Source of the DNA: Mariprofundaceae bacterium
GTDB lineage: Bacteria; Pseudomonadota; Zetaproteobacteria; Mariprofundales; Mariprofundaceae
Assembly: GCA_030950925.1 (NCBI GenBank)
Contig: JAUZQO010000051.1
Coordinates: 1-39,385, forward strand
Reading direction: 5' to 3'
Length of the DNA stretch: 39,385 nucleotides
Below the pieces are notes generated by a model that had not been told where the DNA came from, made no database searches, and saw only the letters and a program-made list of their open reading frames with translations. The translations under genes were made by a program, and so were the position numbers. Shown here piece by piece: positions 8,366 through 18,353 of the stretch; the first letter of the stretch is position 1, and every line of letters begins with the position of its first letter.

Positions 8366-9781
8366 GTGAGTGACGCGATTAAAAAGGTCTTCGAACTTAT
8401 CGAAGAAAATGAATGTGATTTTGTAGATGTTCGGTTTACCGATACCCGAGGAAAATGGCAGCATGTAACATTTCCAATCCACGAGTTAAGTGAAGATAGT
8501 TTTGAAGATGGCTTCGCTTTTGATGGTTCTTCTATTGAAGGCTGGTGTGATATTAACAATTCAGACATGGCTCTGATTCCTGACCCAGAAAGTGCGCGCA
8601 TTGACCCGTTCTTTGAAGCTTGCACCTTGGTGTTGGTTTCTCAGGTGATTGACCCTATTACAGGTCAAGATTATAACCGTTGCCCACGCCAAGTGGCACA
8701 ACGTGCCTTAAAACATATCAATGCGGCGGGTATTGCTGATACCGTCTATTTCGGTCCTGAGTTAGAATTTTTCGTGTTTGATGGCATTCGTTACAACAAC
8801 GAAATGGGTTCATGCGGTTATAGCATTGATTCTGAAGAAGCTGCTTGGAACTCAAACAAATCATTTGAAGGTGGCAACACAGGTCATCGTCCTAAAGTGA
8901 AAGGTGGCTATTTCCCTGTTCCTCCCGTGGATTCATTGCATGAAATGCGTAATGACATGTCATTGGTGATGACTGATCTGGGTATTCACATGGAATGTCA
9001 CCATCATGAAGTGGCAACCGCAGGGCAGTGCGAATTGGCCATGCGTTTTGGACAGTTGATTGAACAAGCCGATAAATCTCAATGGTATAAATATGTGGTT
9101 CACAATGTGGCAGATGCGCATGGTAAAACTGCAACATTTATGCCAAAACCGATTTACAATGATAATGGTACAGCGATGCATGTGCATCAATCTATTTGGA
9201 AAGATGGCGTGAACCTTTTTGCAGGCGATAAATATGCCAACCTTTCACAAGAAGCGTTGTGGTATATTGGTGGTATCATCAAACATGCACGTGCCATCAA
9301 TGCCTTTACCAATGCTTCAACAAACTCATACAAACGTTTGGTTCCAGGCTTTGAAGCGCCAGTGATGCTTGCCTATTCAAATCGTAACCGTTCTGCTTCG
9401 ATTCGTATCCCAGTGGTCAATTCTGATCCTGCACGTCGTATTGAAGTACGTTTCCCCGATTGTTCTGCCAATCCATATTTGGCATTCACAGCATTGTTGA
9501 TGGCTGGTCTTGATGGTATTGCGAATAAAATTGATCCAGGTGAAGCTGCGGATAAGAATTTGTATGACTTACCTGCAGAAGAAGCACTAAAAATTCCAAC
9601 CGTATGTTCTAGTTTGGATCAAGCCTTAGAAGCATTGGATGCAGATCGTGATTTCTTGAAAATGGGTGGTGTGATGGATGATGATATGATTGATGCCTAT
9701 ATCGCCATGAAAATGGATGATGTACAGCAACTTCGTATGCGCCCACATCCGATTGAAATGGATATGTATTACTCAGTTTAG
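8366..9781 (+). CDS. glnA: Glutamine synthetase type I
   Basis: GlnA makes glutamine from glutamate, ammonia and ATP and is the main ammonium assimilation enzyme. The length of 471 aa and the segments [20 protein letters not shown], the ATP-binding [20 protein letters not shown] region and NRSASIRIP identify a class I synthetase. The adenylylation-site Tyr of the beta subclass is present at about residue 400 ([10 protein letters not shown]), so it should be switched off by GlnE, encoded directly downstream. I placed the start at GTG 8366 because of the strong GGAGGAAA at 8353-8360; the open frame extends upstream to 8258, but that part does not belong to the family. A terminator separates it from glnE. 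Confidence 0.97.
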   Translation: MSDAIKKVFELIEENECDFVDVRFTDTRGKWQHVTFPIHELSEDSFEDGFAFDGSSIEGWCDINNSDMALIPDPESARIDPFFEACTLVLVSQVIDPITGQDYNRCPRQVAQRALKHINAAGIADTVYFGPELEFFVFDGIRYNNEMGSCGYSIDSEEAAWNSNKSFEGGNTGHRPKVKGGYFPVPPVDSLHEMRNDMSLVMTDLGIHMECHHHEVATAGQCELAMRFGQLIEQADKSQWYKYVVHNVADAHGKTATFMPKPIYNDNGTAMHVHQSIWKDGVNLFAGDKYANLSQEALWYIGGIIKHARAINAFTNASTNSYKRLVPGFEAPVMLAYSNRNRSASIRIPVVNSDPARRIEVRFPDCSANPYLAFTALLMAGLDGIANKIDPGEAADKNLYDLPAEEALKIPTVCSSLDQALEALDADRDFLKMGGVMDDDMIDAYIAMKMDDVQQLRMRPHPIEMDMYYSV

Positions 9782-9810
9782 TTTTTTCAGAGTACCGTAA
9801 GAAAGCAAAA

Positions 9811-9839
9811 GGCCGTCATGAAAGTGGCGGTCTTTTTTT
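9811..9839 (+). terminator. Intrinsic terminator after glnA
   Basis: A nine-pair stem (GGCCGTCAT with GTGGCGGTC, three G-U pairs, loop GAAA) at 9811-9832 is followed directly by seven T residues. It lies 30 bp after the glnA stop and before the glnE start, so it should reduce read-through into glnE. Confidence 0.85.
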
Positions 9840-9867
9840 GTGCTCGAAAGAAGCGTATCTTTTGCCT

Positions 9868-12594
9868 ATGAATGCACTCAACTTAAATCATATTCCCCAA
9901 AGACTACAAGAAGATGCCCAACGCTTATGTAATATCTCGCCCTTATTTACTGCATTGATGCGTACGGCGAGTGACGATGAATATCAGACTATTTTTCAAG
10001 GTAAAGAGCATGCGGTTCTTCCGTGTCAAAGCGACACGTGGATGCCGATCTTAGACAGTGATGATTTAGCCCAATGTATGGCTCATTTACGCCAGCTTAA
10101 ACAACACGCTATGCGATATATCATTTGGTGGGAGTTGGGTATTCATGGTGATATTGAGGATTCATATCATGCGATTACAGCTGTTGCCGAAGGTTTATTG
10201 CAACAAGCTGTATCCATGGCAGAGCGTTGCATTGCCCCTCGCTTTGGCTATTTAAAGCATGCTTCTTTTTGTGTGATTGGCTTGGGAAAACTCGGCGGCA
10301 ATGAACTCAATTTGGGTTCAGATGTTGATCCATTGTTTGTGTGGCAAGGCAGTGGCAACAGTGAGGGTGGTCGCAAAAGCATACCTGCCAAAGAATATTA
10401 TAATCATTTATCACGGATGTTCATCAAGTTAATGGCTGAACAAACCCAAGATGGTGTCGTTTGGCCTGTGGATCTGCGCTTACGTCCAGGCGGTGATGGT
10501 GCTGCCATTTGTTTAAATTTAGATGCCACGCTTTCACACTATTTGGAATACGGACAAACATGGGAACGTGCTATGTTGATTAAGGCGAGACCTGTCGCTG
10601 GGGATATGACTTTGGGCAAAGCTTTTCTTGAAGGCATCGCCCCTTTTGTTTATCGACGTTACCTTGATTATACCTGTGTGGCAGCATTAGCAGACATGAA
10701 ACAACGCATCAATCATCAAACAGGGCATCAGCTTATGACTGAAGGTTTTGATGTGAAACGGGGTATGGGTGGTATTCGAGACATTGAGTTTATCATTCAA
10801 TCCATGCAATTACTGCATGCTGGACTCGATATTTCTTTAAGGGTTCAAGAGGGAAAAACTGCGCTAAACCTCCTGCAAAAAAAAAGGTTTATGCAAAAGG
10901 GTGATGCTAAACGTCTATTCAAAGCCTATTGTTTTTGGCGTAAAATAGAGCATGCTCTCCAAGCACGAAAGGGCGAGCAAACCCATATCTTGCCCGCTGA
11001 TTATGAGGATTACCTTTCGAAGGCTTTGGGCATGGAACATATTGGGCAAGAGATGAGAGAGCAAAGCACCTATGTTTCTGAAATTTTTTCTGAACGGGTA
11101 TTACCTGTATCGAATCATGAAAGAACACATCAAGATTGGTTAACGGACTCAAAACTGGAAAATATTTGCACATTGTCAGAAGAAGAAAAACAGCATATAC
11201 AGTTTTCTTTGCGGCAAATTGATAAACAATTATCGCGTGGTTTATTACCAGAACGTAGTCGTGAACAAGTCGAAATCATTCTGAATACTGCCATGCCGCA
11301 CTGGTTGAATGATATCAATGGTGTACAGGCTATTGCTGCATTTTCAGATTTACTGCATGCCATTGCAGGGCGAGCCACATGGATTGATTTGTTAGCAACC
11401 CATCAGGGGGCATTACAATGGTTGATTGGCGTTCTTTCAGCCAGCCGCTACCTCTCTGAACATATTGTAAAAAATCCATCTTGGCTGGAATGGCCTTTGG
11501 CCAATGAACGAGGTGAGGCTGAAATTCACCATTTGTGTAAGCATTTGGATGCTTTGCAAGGCGATGAAGAGGAAGGAGAATGGTTAGCCACGCTTGGACA
11601 CTTGCTGGATCAAGCAAGGGTTCAATGCGCGTTGTCCATTGATGCCCACGAAGCTGACCCTATGGAAATTGGCATGCGTTTGGCAGATGTTGCGGATCGT
11701 GCTGTACAAATATGTTTGCGCGCCAGCTTGCATCAATTAAAACTACCCATGGATTTCCCTTTGGTGGCGTTGGCTTTGGGCAAACATGGCAGCCGAGAAA
11801 TGGGGCTGGCATCTGATTTAGATATGGTATTTGTGCTAGCCGAAGACCCTGATATCTATATCAATGGGAGGTCTGCGAGAGAGTGGTCACAACGTTTGGG
11901 GCGACGCATGATTAGGCAGTTAACAGGCATACCGCCTTATGGCGCAGGCTATGAATTTGATGCTCGATTGCGACCATCAGGAAACAGTGGTGTATTGGTC
12001 ACAACGCTTGAGGGTTTTCGTGATTATCAACTCAATCAAGCGCAAACTTGGGAACATCAAGCACTATGTCGCGCACGTGCAGTGACAGGAACGAAACCGA
12101 TGCAATCCAAGGTGATGTCAGTCATACAAGAAGTCATGAAATTACCCCGTGATGTTCAATCACTTGCCCATGATGTTCGGAGTATGCGTCAAAAGATGCT
12201 GAACCATCTTTCCAGTAAAAATTCAACCATGATTAACTTAAAACATGATAAGGGTGGGCTTGTTGATATTGAGTTTTTAGCGCAATATGCTCGCTTACTG
12301 TTTGGTAGTAATGCCAATGCGACGGTCATGATTTTACAATCACTACCCTGTGACGCTCCTCATGTTTGGCGAAAAGAAGCAGACAGACTTGCAGATATTT
12401 ATCTTCAGTATCGCCAAATGGAAAATATCTTGCGGGTTGAGTTATGGGCATCTATTGGTTCTTTACCTATGAACCAACATGCGACTGAATGGGAAACCAT
12501 GCGACGGCATACGCGCATCACAACCCCCAATATTTTATTAGAAAACATGCAGTATGTACACGATTGTTTTAAGAAATTATTGTTTGCGGGTTGA
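9868..12594 (+). CDS. glnE: Bifunctional glutamine synthetase adenylyltransferase/deadenylase
   Basis: GlnE attaches AMP to, and removes it from, the regulatory Tyr of GlnA in response to PII and glutamine. Two nucleotidyltransferase domains are visible. The N-terminal deadenylylase motif GLGKLGGNELNLGSDVD lies at about residues 138-154. The C-terminal adenylylase motif ALGKHGSREMGLASDLD lies at about 636-652. Each is followed by its DxRLRP-type segment (DLRLRPGGDG and DARLRPSGNS). The length of 908 aa is close to the E. coli protein. The ATG at 9868 is preferred because the upstream TTG of the open frame lies in the glnA terminator; its ribosome site is weak. A run of nine A lies at about 10877-10885 but the frame stays open. 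Confidence 0.96.
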   Translation: MNALNLNHIPQRLQEDAQRLCNISPLFTALMRTASDDEYQTIFQGKEHAVLPCQSDTWMPILDSDDLAQCMAHLRQLKQHAMRYIIWWELGIHGDIEDSYHAITAVAEGLLQQAVSMAERCIAPRFGYLKHASFCVIGLGKLGGNELNLGSDVDPLFVWQGSGNSEGGRKSIPAKEYYNHLSRMFIKLMAEQTQDGVVWPVDLRLRPGGDGAAICLNLDATLSHYLEYGQTWERAMLIKARPVAGDMTLGKAFLEGIAPFVYRRYLDYTCVAALADMKQRINHQTGHQLMTEGFDVKRGMGGIRDIEFIIQSMQLLHAGLDISLRVQEGKTALNLLQKKRFMQKGDAKRLFKAYCFWRKIEHALQARKGEQTHILPADYEDYLSKALGMEHIGQEMREQSTYVSEIFSERVLPVSNHERTHQDWLTDSKLENICTLSEEEKQHIQFSLRQIDKQLSRGLLPERSREQVEIILNTAMPHWLNDINGVQAIAAFSDLLHAIAGRATWIDLLATHQGALQWLIGVLSASRYLSEHIVKNPSWLEWPLANERGEAEIHHLCKHLDALQGDEEEGEWLATLGHLLDQARVQCALSIDAHEADPMEIGMRLADVADRAVQICLRASLHQLKLPMDFPLVALALGKHGSREMGLASDLDMVFVLAEDPDIYINGRSAREWSQRLGRRMIRQLTGIPPYGAGYEFDARLRPSGNSGVLVTTLEGFRDYQLNQAQTWEHQALCRARAVTGTKPMQSKVMSVIQEVMKLPRDVQSLAHDVRSMRQKMLNHLSSKNSTMINLKHDKGGLVDIEFLAQYARLLFGSNANATVMILQSLPCDAPHVWRKEADRLADIYLQYRQMENILRVELWASIGSLPMNQHATEWETMRRHTRITTPNILLENMQYVHDCFKKLLFAG

Positions 12595-12657
12595 TTGATA
12601 AACATCAAAGAAAACCACTCATCTTCTAGCCAAAGTCATGCATTGGACATCTTGAAT

Positions 12658-12683
12658 TCAGGCATCATATTGCCTGACTTTTA
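12658..12683 (+). terminator. Possible terminator after glnE
   Basis: A perfect 7-bp stem, TCAGGCA (12658-12664) with TGCCTGA (12671-12677), is followed by CTTTT. The stem is short and the T run weak, so this is tentative. It sits about 65 bp after the glnE stop. Confidence 0.4.
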
Positions 12684-12860
12684 AAGTTAAGCCACATCAT
12701 TTTCCTTCATGCATGTGTATGGACTTCATGCCTAGAAAAATATAATGTATGAAAAAAAGCAACACTATTTTTTCACCATATGAATTCAACTTACACTCAA
12801 GCTGCTCTCATATTCTATGCAACATTGCTTATGACAACCAAGTTTTCTAGGGTTCCATTC

Positions 12861-13421
12861 ATGTTTTCGACAAACATTTCACTTTCCTCACCGATTCAAA
12901 CCTACATCGCTCCGCTCATGATAAGTTTATTCATTTCATTTCCCTGTCTTGCGGAAGAAAACAGTCAATTTCACTTGGATGCGACGCAAAACATTGTTTA
13001 CTGCGATATTACCCCCAGTTTCAATCAAAAAGATGTGATTCAACGCTTAAATGATGGGACAGAAGTTTTTTTTTACTGGCATATTGAAGTTGAAAGCATC
13101 CAAAATTACTGGTTAAACCAGCAAGTTGCAGACATTCATTTTAACCGCCAAGTGCTTCCCGATCTTTTAACCCAACAATGGCAACTCCATGATAGTTTAA
13201 CAGATATTCCCTCACACACCCATTCACTTTCCCAAGCCCTTGCCTTTTTATCTCAAATCAAACATTTTCCGATCATTGATAAAAGCTTACTTTCCCCACA
13301 TACTGCTTATCTCATCACCGTTTCGTTGAATATTGAACAGGGCAAACAAAATCACACTTGGTGGAATGCCATACTTCATACTGAACATACCATTGCCTCC
13401 AGTATCCTTAACCTACCATGA
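12861..13421 (+). CDS. DUF4390 exported protein
   Basis: The mature part (HLDATQNIVYCDITPSF, later VFFYWHIEVES and LSQALAFLSQIKHFPI) matches the DUF4390 pattern. This family of proteobacterial exported proteins is usually encoded directly before an NtrY-type sensor kinase. I chose the ATG at 12861: AGGG lies eight bases upstream, and this start gives a good signal peptide with a hydrophobic core (APLMISLFISF) and likely cleavage after CLA. Earlier ATGs at 12780 and 12831 lack ribosome sites and would give an odd extension. The stop overlaps ntrY by ATGA, so the two are co-translated. It may modulate the periplasmic part of NtrY, but that is only an inference from the neighbourhood. Confidence 0.8.
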   Translation: MFSTNISLSSPIQTYIAPLMISLFISFPCLAEENSQFHLDATQNIVYCDITPSFNQKDVIQRLNDGTEVFFYWHIEVESIQNYWLNQQVADIHFNRQVLPDLLTQQWQLHDSLTDIPSHTHSLSQALAFLSQIKHFPIIDKSLLSPHTAYLITVSLNIEQGKQNHTWWNAILHTEHTIASSILNLP

Positions 13422-15592
13422 CCATTTGGATTCGTTCGCTGCCCATTGTTTTTGCAGCCCTACTTTGTGGTCTAACCATTTGGTTGTGGCCCGAAGGTCG
13501 CATTCAAGATGTCCCACGCTTGGCATGGATCAACATGTCACTCTTGATTGTTATTTCTATTTCACTTTCCATATATGGCATTTATTTATTGCGTCAGATT
13601 TCAGCACCTCCAGGTTCACGTTTGCGTGCCAAATTGGTTTTGGGGTTGGTGGGTATGTTACTCATTCCTGCTGGAACCTTGCAGTTGGCTGCCAATCAAA
13701 TGGTTGAAAAAGGCATGAACACTTGGTTTGACATGCGCGTCGATACACTTTTAGATCGCGCTTTAAATCTTGCCCAAGGGTTCTACTCACGTATTGATCA
13801 AGATTTACAACGTAACCTACAACAGTATAGCCAAGATGATTTGTTGATTGCTGATATCGCAGGCTTACCCATCAGTTACCGAGATTTAAATCACAAACTC
13901 AACACCATCATCCATCATGAAGGCTGGCATAGCTTACAAGTTTACGATCGCAATGAACGCTTGATTGCCGCCTTGCAACTTGAAGGTCTTGCCAATATGA
14001 AAGCTGAAACTTGGAGTGAACAGGCACGCTTAAGCTTTGCATTGGGCAAGGTCAGCAGTGAACTGGTGCGTCATGGGCAAGAAGAAGAGGTGATTGCCTA
14101 TGCTCCCATTTTCATTCAAAACCATACGGTGGCACTGATCAAAGCTACGGTCACCCTTCCCCATGACCTCATTCAACACGCACGTGCTGTTGAGTCAGAT
14201 TATCGAACCTACCGCACTTTGGAGAGAGATCGTCAATCCATTCGTAAAACATTCACCCAAAGTATGTTATTGATTACTTTGATTGTGGTCATTGCTGTCG
14301 GTCTTGTCGCCATTGTTTTTTCTCGGCGCCTCACACGCCCCATTGGTCAGTTAGCGCGAGCCTTGGAACAAGTCACCCAAGGGGATTTCAATGTGCATAT
14401 TCCACAGGCACCCGATGATGATTTGGGGGTTTTGGTCAAATCATTTAACCGTATGGCATTGCGAATGAAGCAAAACATTGAAGCACTGGAACATGTCCAA
14501 CATGATTTAACCCAAGCACTTAACAGCAGTCGCCAACGTCAATATGTTTTGGAAACATTGCTCGGAAATTTGCAAAGTGGTGTTATTTTAATGAACCATC
14601 AAAGTGAAATACGATTAATCAATCAATCATTTCGTAAACTTTTTTCACTTTCCGAAAAAGACTGGTTGGCTGGCAAAGATTTTACCAACCTTGCTCTCCA
14701 TCATTTGCCCATGATTGCTGATTTTTATAGCGAACTGCACCATCAACAGCCACACCGCTTACAACGTGAGTTAGAATGGATCAACAAGGGAAAAACCCAT
14801 CATATCCTAGCCCGTGGAGAAAGGCTTGAAACATCAGGATCGGCAGGTTTCACAGGCTATCTCCTCCTATTTGACGATGTAACAGCCTTGGCAGATGCAC
14901 AAAAACATCGCGCATGGGCTGAAGTTGCCCAGCGTTTGGCACATGAAATTAAAAATCCACTGACACCCATCAAGCTGGCCGCAGAACGCCTGCAACGCCG
15001 TTTTCGCCAACAGGTTGAACCCGCCGATATTTTTGATCGCTGCACAGGTGCTATTATTACCCAGACAGAGCGCTTACAACGACTTATTTCTGATTTTTCC
15101 ACGCTCGCACGCTTGCCCGAACCCCACTGTAAACCCACACTTTGCAACACCTTACTTGAAGAGATGCGTGACCTTTACAGTGCTTATCCTCGCGTTCACA
15201 TTGAAACAAATGTGACCTCATTTCAGGCAAATTGTGATGCCGATCAAATTCGCCAAGTGCTTATTAACTTGATGGAGAATGCTTTGGCAGCCACTGCCGA
15301 ACACCATGAAAGTATTCATTTTCACCTCAAACATGAAGGTCAATTCATTGCCTTTCATATTGAAGATCTGGGTAAAGGTATCCCTGATATACATCAAGCT
15401 CATCTTTTTGATGCCTATTACTCCACCAAGGCTGAAGGATCTGGCTTGGGGCTTTCCATTGCCAAGCGCATTGCCGATGAACATGCGGGTGATTTGCTGC
15501 TTATTTCACCGCAAAACCCCACCCACTTTTGTTTATACCTACCTGCTCAGTCAGAACAAACCAAACTTTTTGAAGAAGCGGAGAAAACATGA
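13418..15592 (+). CDS. ntrY: NtrY-type membrane sensor histidine kinase
   Basis: The 724-aa sensor kinase has several N-terminal membrane segments (two before residue 60, one near LVLGLVGMLLIPAGTLQLA, one near residues 288-308). A periplasmic sensory stretch lies between them. Then come a HAMP domain (SRRLTRPIGQLARALEQV), a PAS domain, and the kinase core. The phosphorylated His is H509 in RLAHEIKNPLTP. The N box is NLMENALAA and the G box GSGLGLSIAKRIADEH. NtrY works with NtrX and links nitrogen metabolism, redox state or respiration to transcription, depending on the organism. The gene overlaps DUF4390 and ntrX by ATGA at both ends. Confidence 0.93.
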   Translation: MTIWIRSLPIVFAALLCGLTIWLWPEGRIQDVPRLAWINMSLLIVISISLSIYGIYLLRQISAPPGSRLRAKLVLGLVGMLLIPAGTLQLAANQMVEKGMNTWFDMRVDTLLDRALNLAQGFYSRIDQDLQRNLQQYSQDDLLIADIAGLPISYRDLNHKLNTIIHHEGWHSLQVYDRNERLIAALQLEGLANMKAETWSEQARLSFALGKVSSELVRHGQEEEVIAYAPIFIQNHTVALIKATVTLPHDLIQHARAVESDYRTYRTLERDRQSIRKTFTQSMLLITLIVVIAVGLVAIVFSRRLTRPIGQLARALEQVTQGDFNVHIPQAPDDDLGVLVKSFNRMALRMKQNIEALEHVQHDLTQALNSSRQRQYVLETLLGNLQSGVILMNHQSEIRLINQSFRKLFSLSEKDWLAGKDFTNLALHHLPMIADFYSELHHQQPHRLQRELEWINKGKTHHILARGERLETSGSAGFTGYLLLFDDVTALADAQKHRAWAEVAQRLAHEIKNPLTPIKLAAERLQRRFRQQVEPADIFDRCTGAIITQTERLQRLISDFSTLARLPEPHCKPTLCNTLLEEMRDLYSAYPRVHIETNVTSFQANCDADQIRQVLINLMENALAATAEHHESIHFHLKHEGQFIAFHIEDLGKGIPDIHQAHLFDAYYSTKAEGSGLGLSIAKRIADEHAGDLLLISPQNPTHFCLYLPAQSEQTKLFEEAEKT

Positions 15593-16980
15593 ATCAAAGT
15601 ATTATGATTGTTGATGATGAACCTGCCATTCGTGAATCTTTACAAGGTTTATTTGAAGATGAGATGTACCGCGTCAGCACAGCACCTTCAGGTGAAGAAG
15701 CGGTCGCACGTTTCCGCAAACAATCGGTTGATTGTATCTTGTTGGATATATGGATGCCTGGTATTGATGGACTTGAAACCATGCTTCGCTTGCATCAAAT
15801 GGATGCTGATTTGCCCATCATCATCATGTCTGGACATGCCACCATTGATACAGCAGTTCGAGCCACCCGCCAAGGTGCTTTCGATTTCGTCGAAAAACCA
15901 TTTTCCTCTGATAAATTGACTGTTCTGGTGAGAAATGCTCTTGAAAAGCGCAAGTTACAACGGGAAAACCACGAACTTAAAGATAATATTCAACAACAAA
16001 CGCGCCATGAATTACTGGGTGAAAGCACCCCCATTCAGAAAGTACGTCAATTGATTCAACAGGTCGCTAGGACAGATACCCCTGTTTTGATTTTGGGTGA
16101 ACATGGTACAGGCAAAGCCGTTGCTGCACGTATGTTACACTTACAATCCAATCGCAAAGAGAAACCTTTCAGTGCTATCAACCTTGCTAGCATCCCCGAA
16201 GGTCAACTGGATTCAGAACTTTTTGGCCATGAAAAAGGGGCATTCCCAGGTGCTTTACATGCCCAACATGGTCGCTTTGAACGGGCGCATGGTGGGAGTT
16301 TATTTTTTGATGAAATCAGTGATATGAGTTTAAGTACACAAGCCAAAATATTACGAACCATGCATGAACGCAGGGTTCAACGCTTGGGTAACCCAACACG
16401 TATTCCTGCCAATGTGCGCGTCCTTGGCGCCACATCATGCTCACCAGAATCGCTGCTTCAGTCAGGTAAATTACGCGAGGACTTTTATTACCGCCTCAAT
16501 GTCATCACCATTCATATGCCAAGATTACGTGATCGAATCGAAGATTTACCCCTACTCATCCATACCCTTGCATTTGAACAATCCCAACTATTGGGAGGCG
16601 AACCCGTGCAATTCCAAGATGAAAAGGTTCTTGCTGCCATGCAACATTATACTTGGTTCGGTAATATTCGCGAATTACGCAATTACATTGAACGCTGTCA
16701 TATTTTACATGCTGGGAAAACCTTGGATATTGAACACATGCCCCCCCTTGATATGACTGTAGCCCAAGTGCCAGCGCCGCAAAAAAACGTTGAAATACCA
16801 ATCAGTGATGAAAGCTTCAGCAACGCACGTAAAGCATTTGAACGACAATATTTATTGCAGCATTTAAATGAAAACAACTGGAATATCAGTCAAACAGCGG
16901 CACAAATAGGCATGGAACGCACACAACTACACCGCAAAATAAAAAGTTTTAGACTCACACAAACGGAGCCCAATACATGA
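15589..16980 (+). CDS. ntrX: NtrX-type response regulator with AAA+ domain and altered GAFTGA loop
   Basis: The receiver domain has its phosphoacceptor Asp at D53 (CILLDIWMPG). A sigma54-interaction-type AAA+ domain follows, with Walker A GEHGTGKAVAARM and Walker B-like GGSLFFDEISDMS. A C-terminal Fis-type helix-turn-helix (NISQTAAQIGMERTQLHRKI) completes the 463 aa. The loop that contacts sigma54, normally GAFTGA, reads GAFPGA (residues 217-222, Pro codon CCA at 16246-16248). Replacing the Thr is expected to damage sigma54 activation, so this NtrX may instead act on the housekeeping RNA polymerase or as a repressor; departures at this motif are known in some alphaproteobacterial NtrX proteins. 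It overlaps ntrY and trkA. Confidence 0.93.
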   Translation: MNQSIMIVDDEPAIRESLQGLFEDEMYRVSTAPSGEEAVARFRKQSVDCILLDIWMPGIDGLETMLRLHQMDADLPIIIMSGHATIDTAVRATRQGAFDFVEKPFSSDKLTVLVRNALEKRKLQRENHELKDNIQQQTRHELLGESTPIQKVRQLIQQVARTDTPVLILGEHGTGKAVAARMLHLQSNRKEKPFSAINLASIPEGQLDSELFGHEKGAFPGALHAQHGRFERAHGGSLFFDEISDMSLSTQAKILRTMHERRVQRLGNPTRIPANVRVLGATSCSPESLLQSGKLREDFYYRLNVITIHMPRLRDRIEDLPLLIHTLAFEQSQLLGGEPVQFQDEKVLAAMQHYTWFGNIRELRNYIERCHILHAGKTLDIEHMPPLDMTVAQVPAPQKNVEIPISDESFSNARKAFERQYLLQHLNENNWNISQTAAQIGMERTQLHRKIKSFRLTQTEPNT

Positions 16981-18353
16981 ATATCCTTATTCTTGGTGCA
17001 GGTGAAGTCGGTTTTCATATCGCATCACGGCTTGCCTCCGAAGGTAACAATGTCTCTGTCATTGATAATGATGCCGAACGTTTGCAACGTGTGGCTGACT
17101 CCATGGATGTTAAAACTGTTTTTGGTCATGCAGCCCACCCCAGTGTTCTGGAAAAAGCTGGTGCAGCCGATGCCGAACTTCTTATTGCTGCAACCACCAA
17201 TGATGAAATCAATATGCTGGCATGCCAAGTTGCACACTCCCTATTCAAAGTGACCACCAAAATGGCGCGTATTCGCGAACCCGATTATATCAATGCCACA
17301 GGCTTATTTGGGCGCGATGATTTACCCATTGATATGATGATTTCACCCGAAAAAGAGGCGGCTAATTCTATTATCAAACGCTTTCAAATCACATCCGCTG
17401 TGGATGCACAAGAATTTGCTGATGGTAAAGTTCAATTGTTGGGGATGCATATTCCCCCGAAAGGCGCACTTGCAGGCATTGCACTCAAAGAGTTACATGA
17501 AGTCATGGATGATTTACCCACCTATATTGTGGCACACGAACGTAACCGCCATTGGTCTATTCCTAAATCAGATACGGTACTCTTGGCGGGCGACAGTATT
17601 TATATTGCCGTTGCCACCAAAAATGTCGAAAATTTATTGGAAAAAGTAGGGAGTGATACCAGCCAACAACGTAAACATGGACGCAAAGCTATGATTATTG
17701 GTGGCGGTAATGTGGGTTATCTGGTTGCACAACAACTTGAAAAACTGGATGTCAACGTCTCTGTGTTTGAATGTAATCAGAACCGTGCTGATTGGTTGGC
17801 TGAAAAGTTAAACTCAACCCATATCATCAAAGGTGATGCTTTGGATCAAAAACTTCTTGAAGAAGAAGGCATTGAGAATACCGATGATTTTTTAAGCCTC
17901 ACCAATGATGATGAAACCAATATTTTAAGCAGTATGATTGCCAAGAAATACAAAGTACCTCATATCGTCACACTCATCAACCGTGGTATTTACAATGATT
18001 TAAGTCATGAAATTGGTCTGGAAGTCACCGTTTCCCCTCGCTTGACAACCTCCTCTACTATTCTTCGCCATATTCGCAAAGGTCGTATCTTTGGCTTGTC
18101 ATCACTCGGCGACGGAAGCTTGGAAGTTTTGGAGGCAGAGGCACTCAAAACCTCCGCTATTTTAGGAGCACCTTTGAAAGATTTGGTTCTTCCCAAAAAC
18201 ACCGTCATTGGTGCTGTCATTCGTCAAGATGAGGTCATCATTCCCAATGGACATACTGTCATTGAACCCAATGACCATGTTCTTCTTGTCTCTCAAGGTC
18301 ATAATCTTAAAGAAGTCGAAAAACTCTTTGAAGTACGTTTGGAGTTCTTTTAA
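16977..18353 (+). CDS. trkA: Trk potassium uptake regulatory subunit TrkA
   Basis: TrkA is the cytoplasmic nucleotide-binding gate of the Trk potassium transporter. It has two RCK repeats. Each starts with a Rossmann GxGxxG (GAGEVG at residues 7-12, GGGNVG at 242-247), and each ends in a TrkA-C domain. The length of 458 aa is exactly that expected of the two-repeat form. It overlaps ntrX (ATGA) and shares one base with trkH (TAATG), so both Trk subunits are made from one message with NtrYX. The ntrYX-trkAH order is well known in alphaproteobacteria. Confidence 0.95.
   Translation: MNILILGAGEVGFHIASRLASEGNNVSVIDNDAERLQRVADSMDVKTVFGHAAHPSVLEKAGAADAELLIAATTNDEINMLACQVAHSLFKVTTKMARIREPDYINATGLFGRDDLPIDMMISPEKEAANSIIKRFQITSAVDAQEFADGKVQLLGMHIPPKGALAGIALKELHEVMDDLPTYIVAHERNRHWSIPKSDTVLLAGDSIYIAVATKNVENLLEKVGSDTSQQRKHGRKAMIIGGGNVGYLVAQQLEKLDVNVSVFECNQNRADWLAEKLNSTHIIKGDALDQKLLEEEGIENTDDFLSLTNDDETNILSSMIAKKYKVPHIVTLINRGIYNDLSHEIGLEVTVSPRLTTSSTILRHIRKGRIFGLSSLGDGSLEVLEAEALKTSAILGAPLKDLVLPKNTVIGAVIRQDEVIIPNGHTVIEPNDHVLLVSQGHNLKEVEKLFEVRLEFF

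Noticed and set aside
10873-10890. Run of nine A in glnE as a frameshift or programmed slippage site
   Set aside because: The frame continues normally through to the C-terminal adenylylase domain, and nothing in the sequence points to an alternative product.
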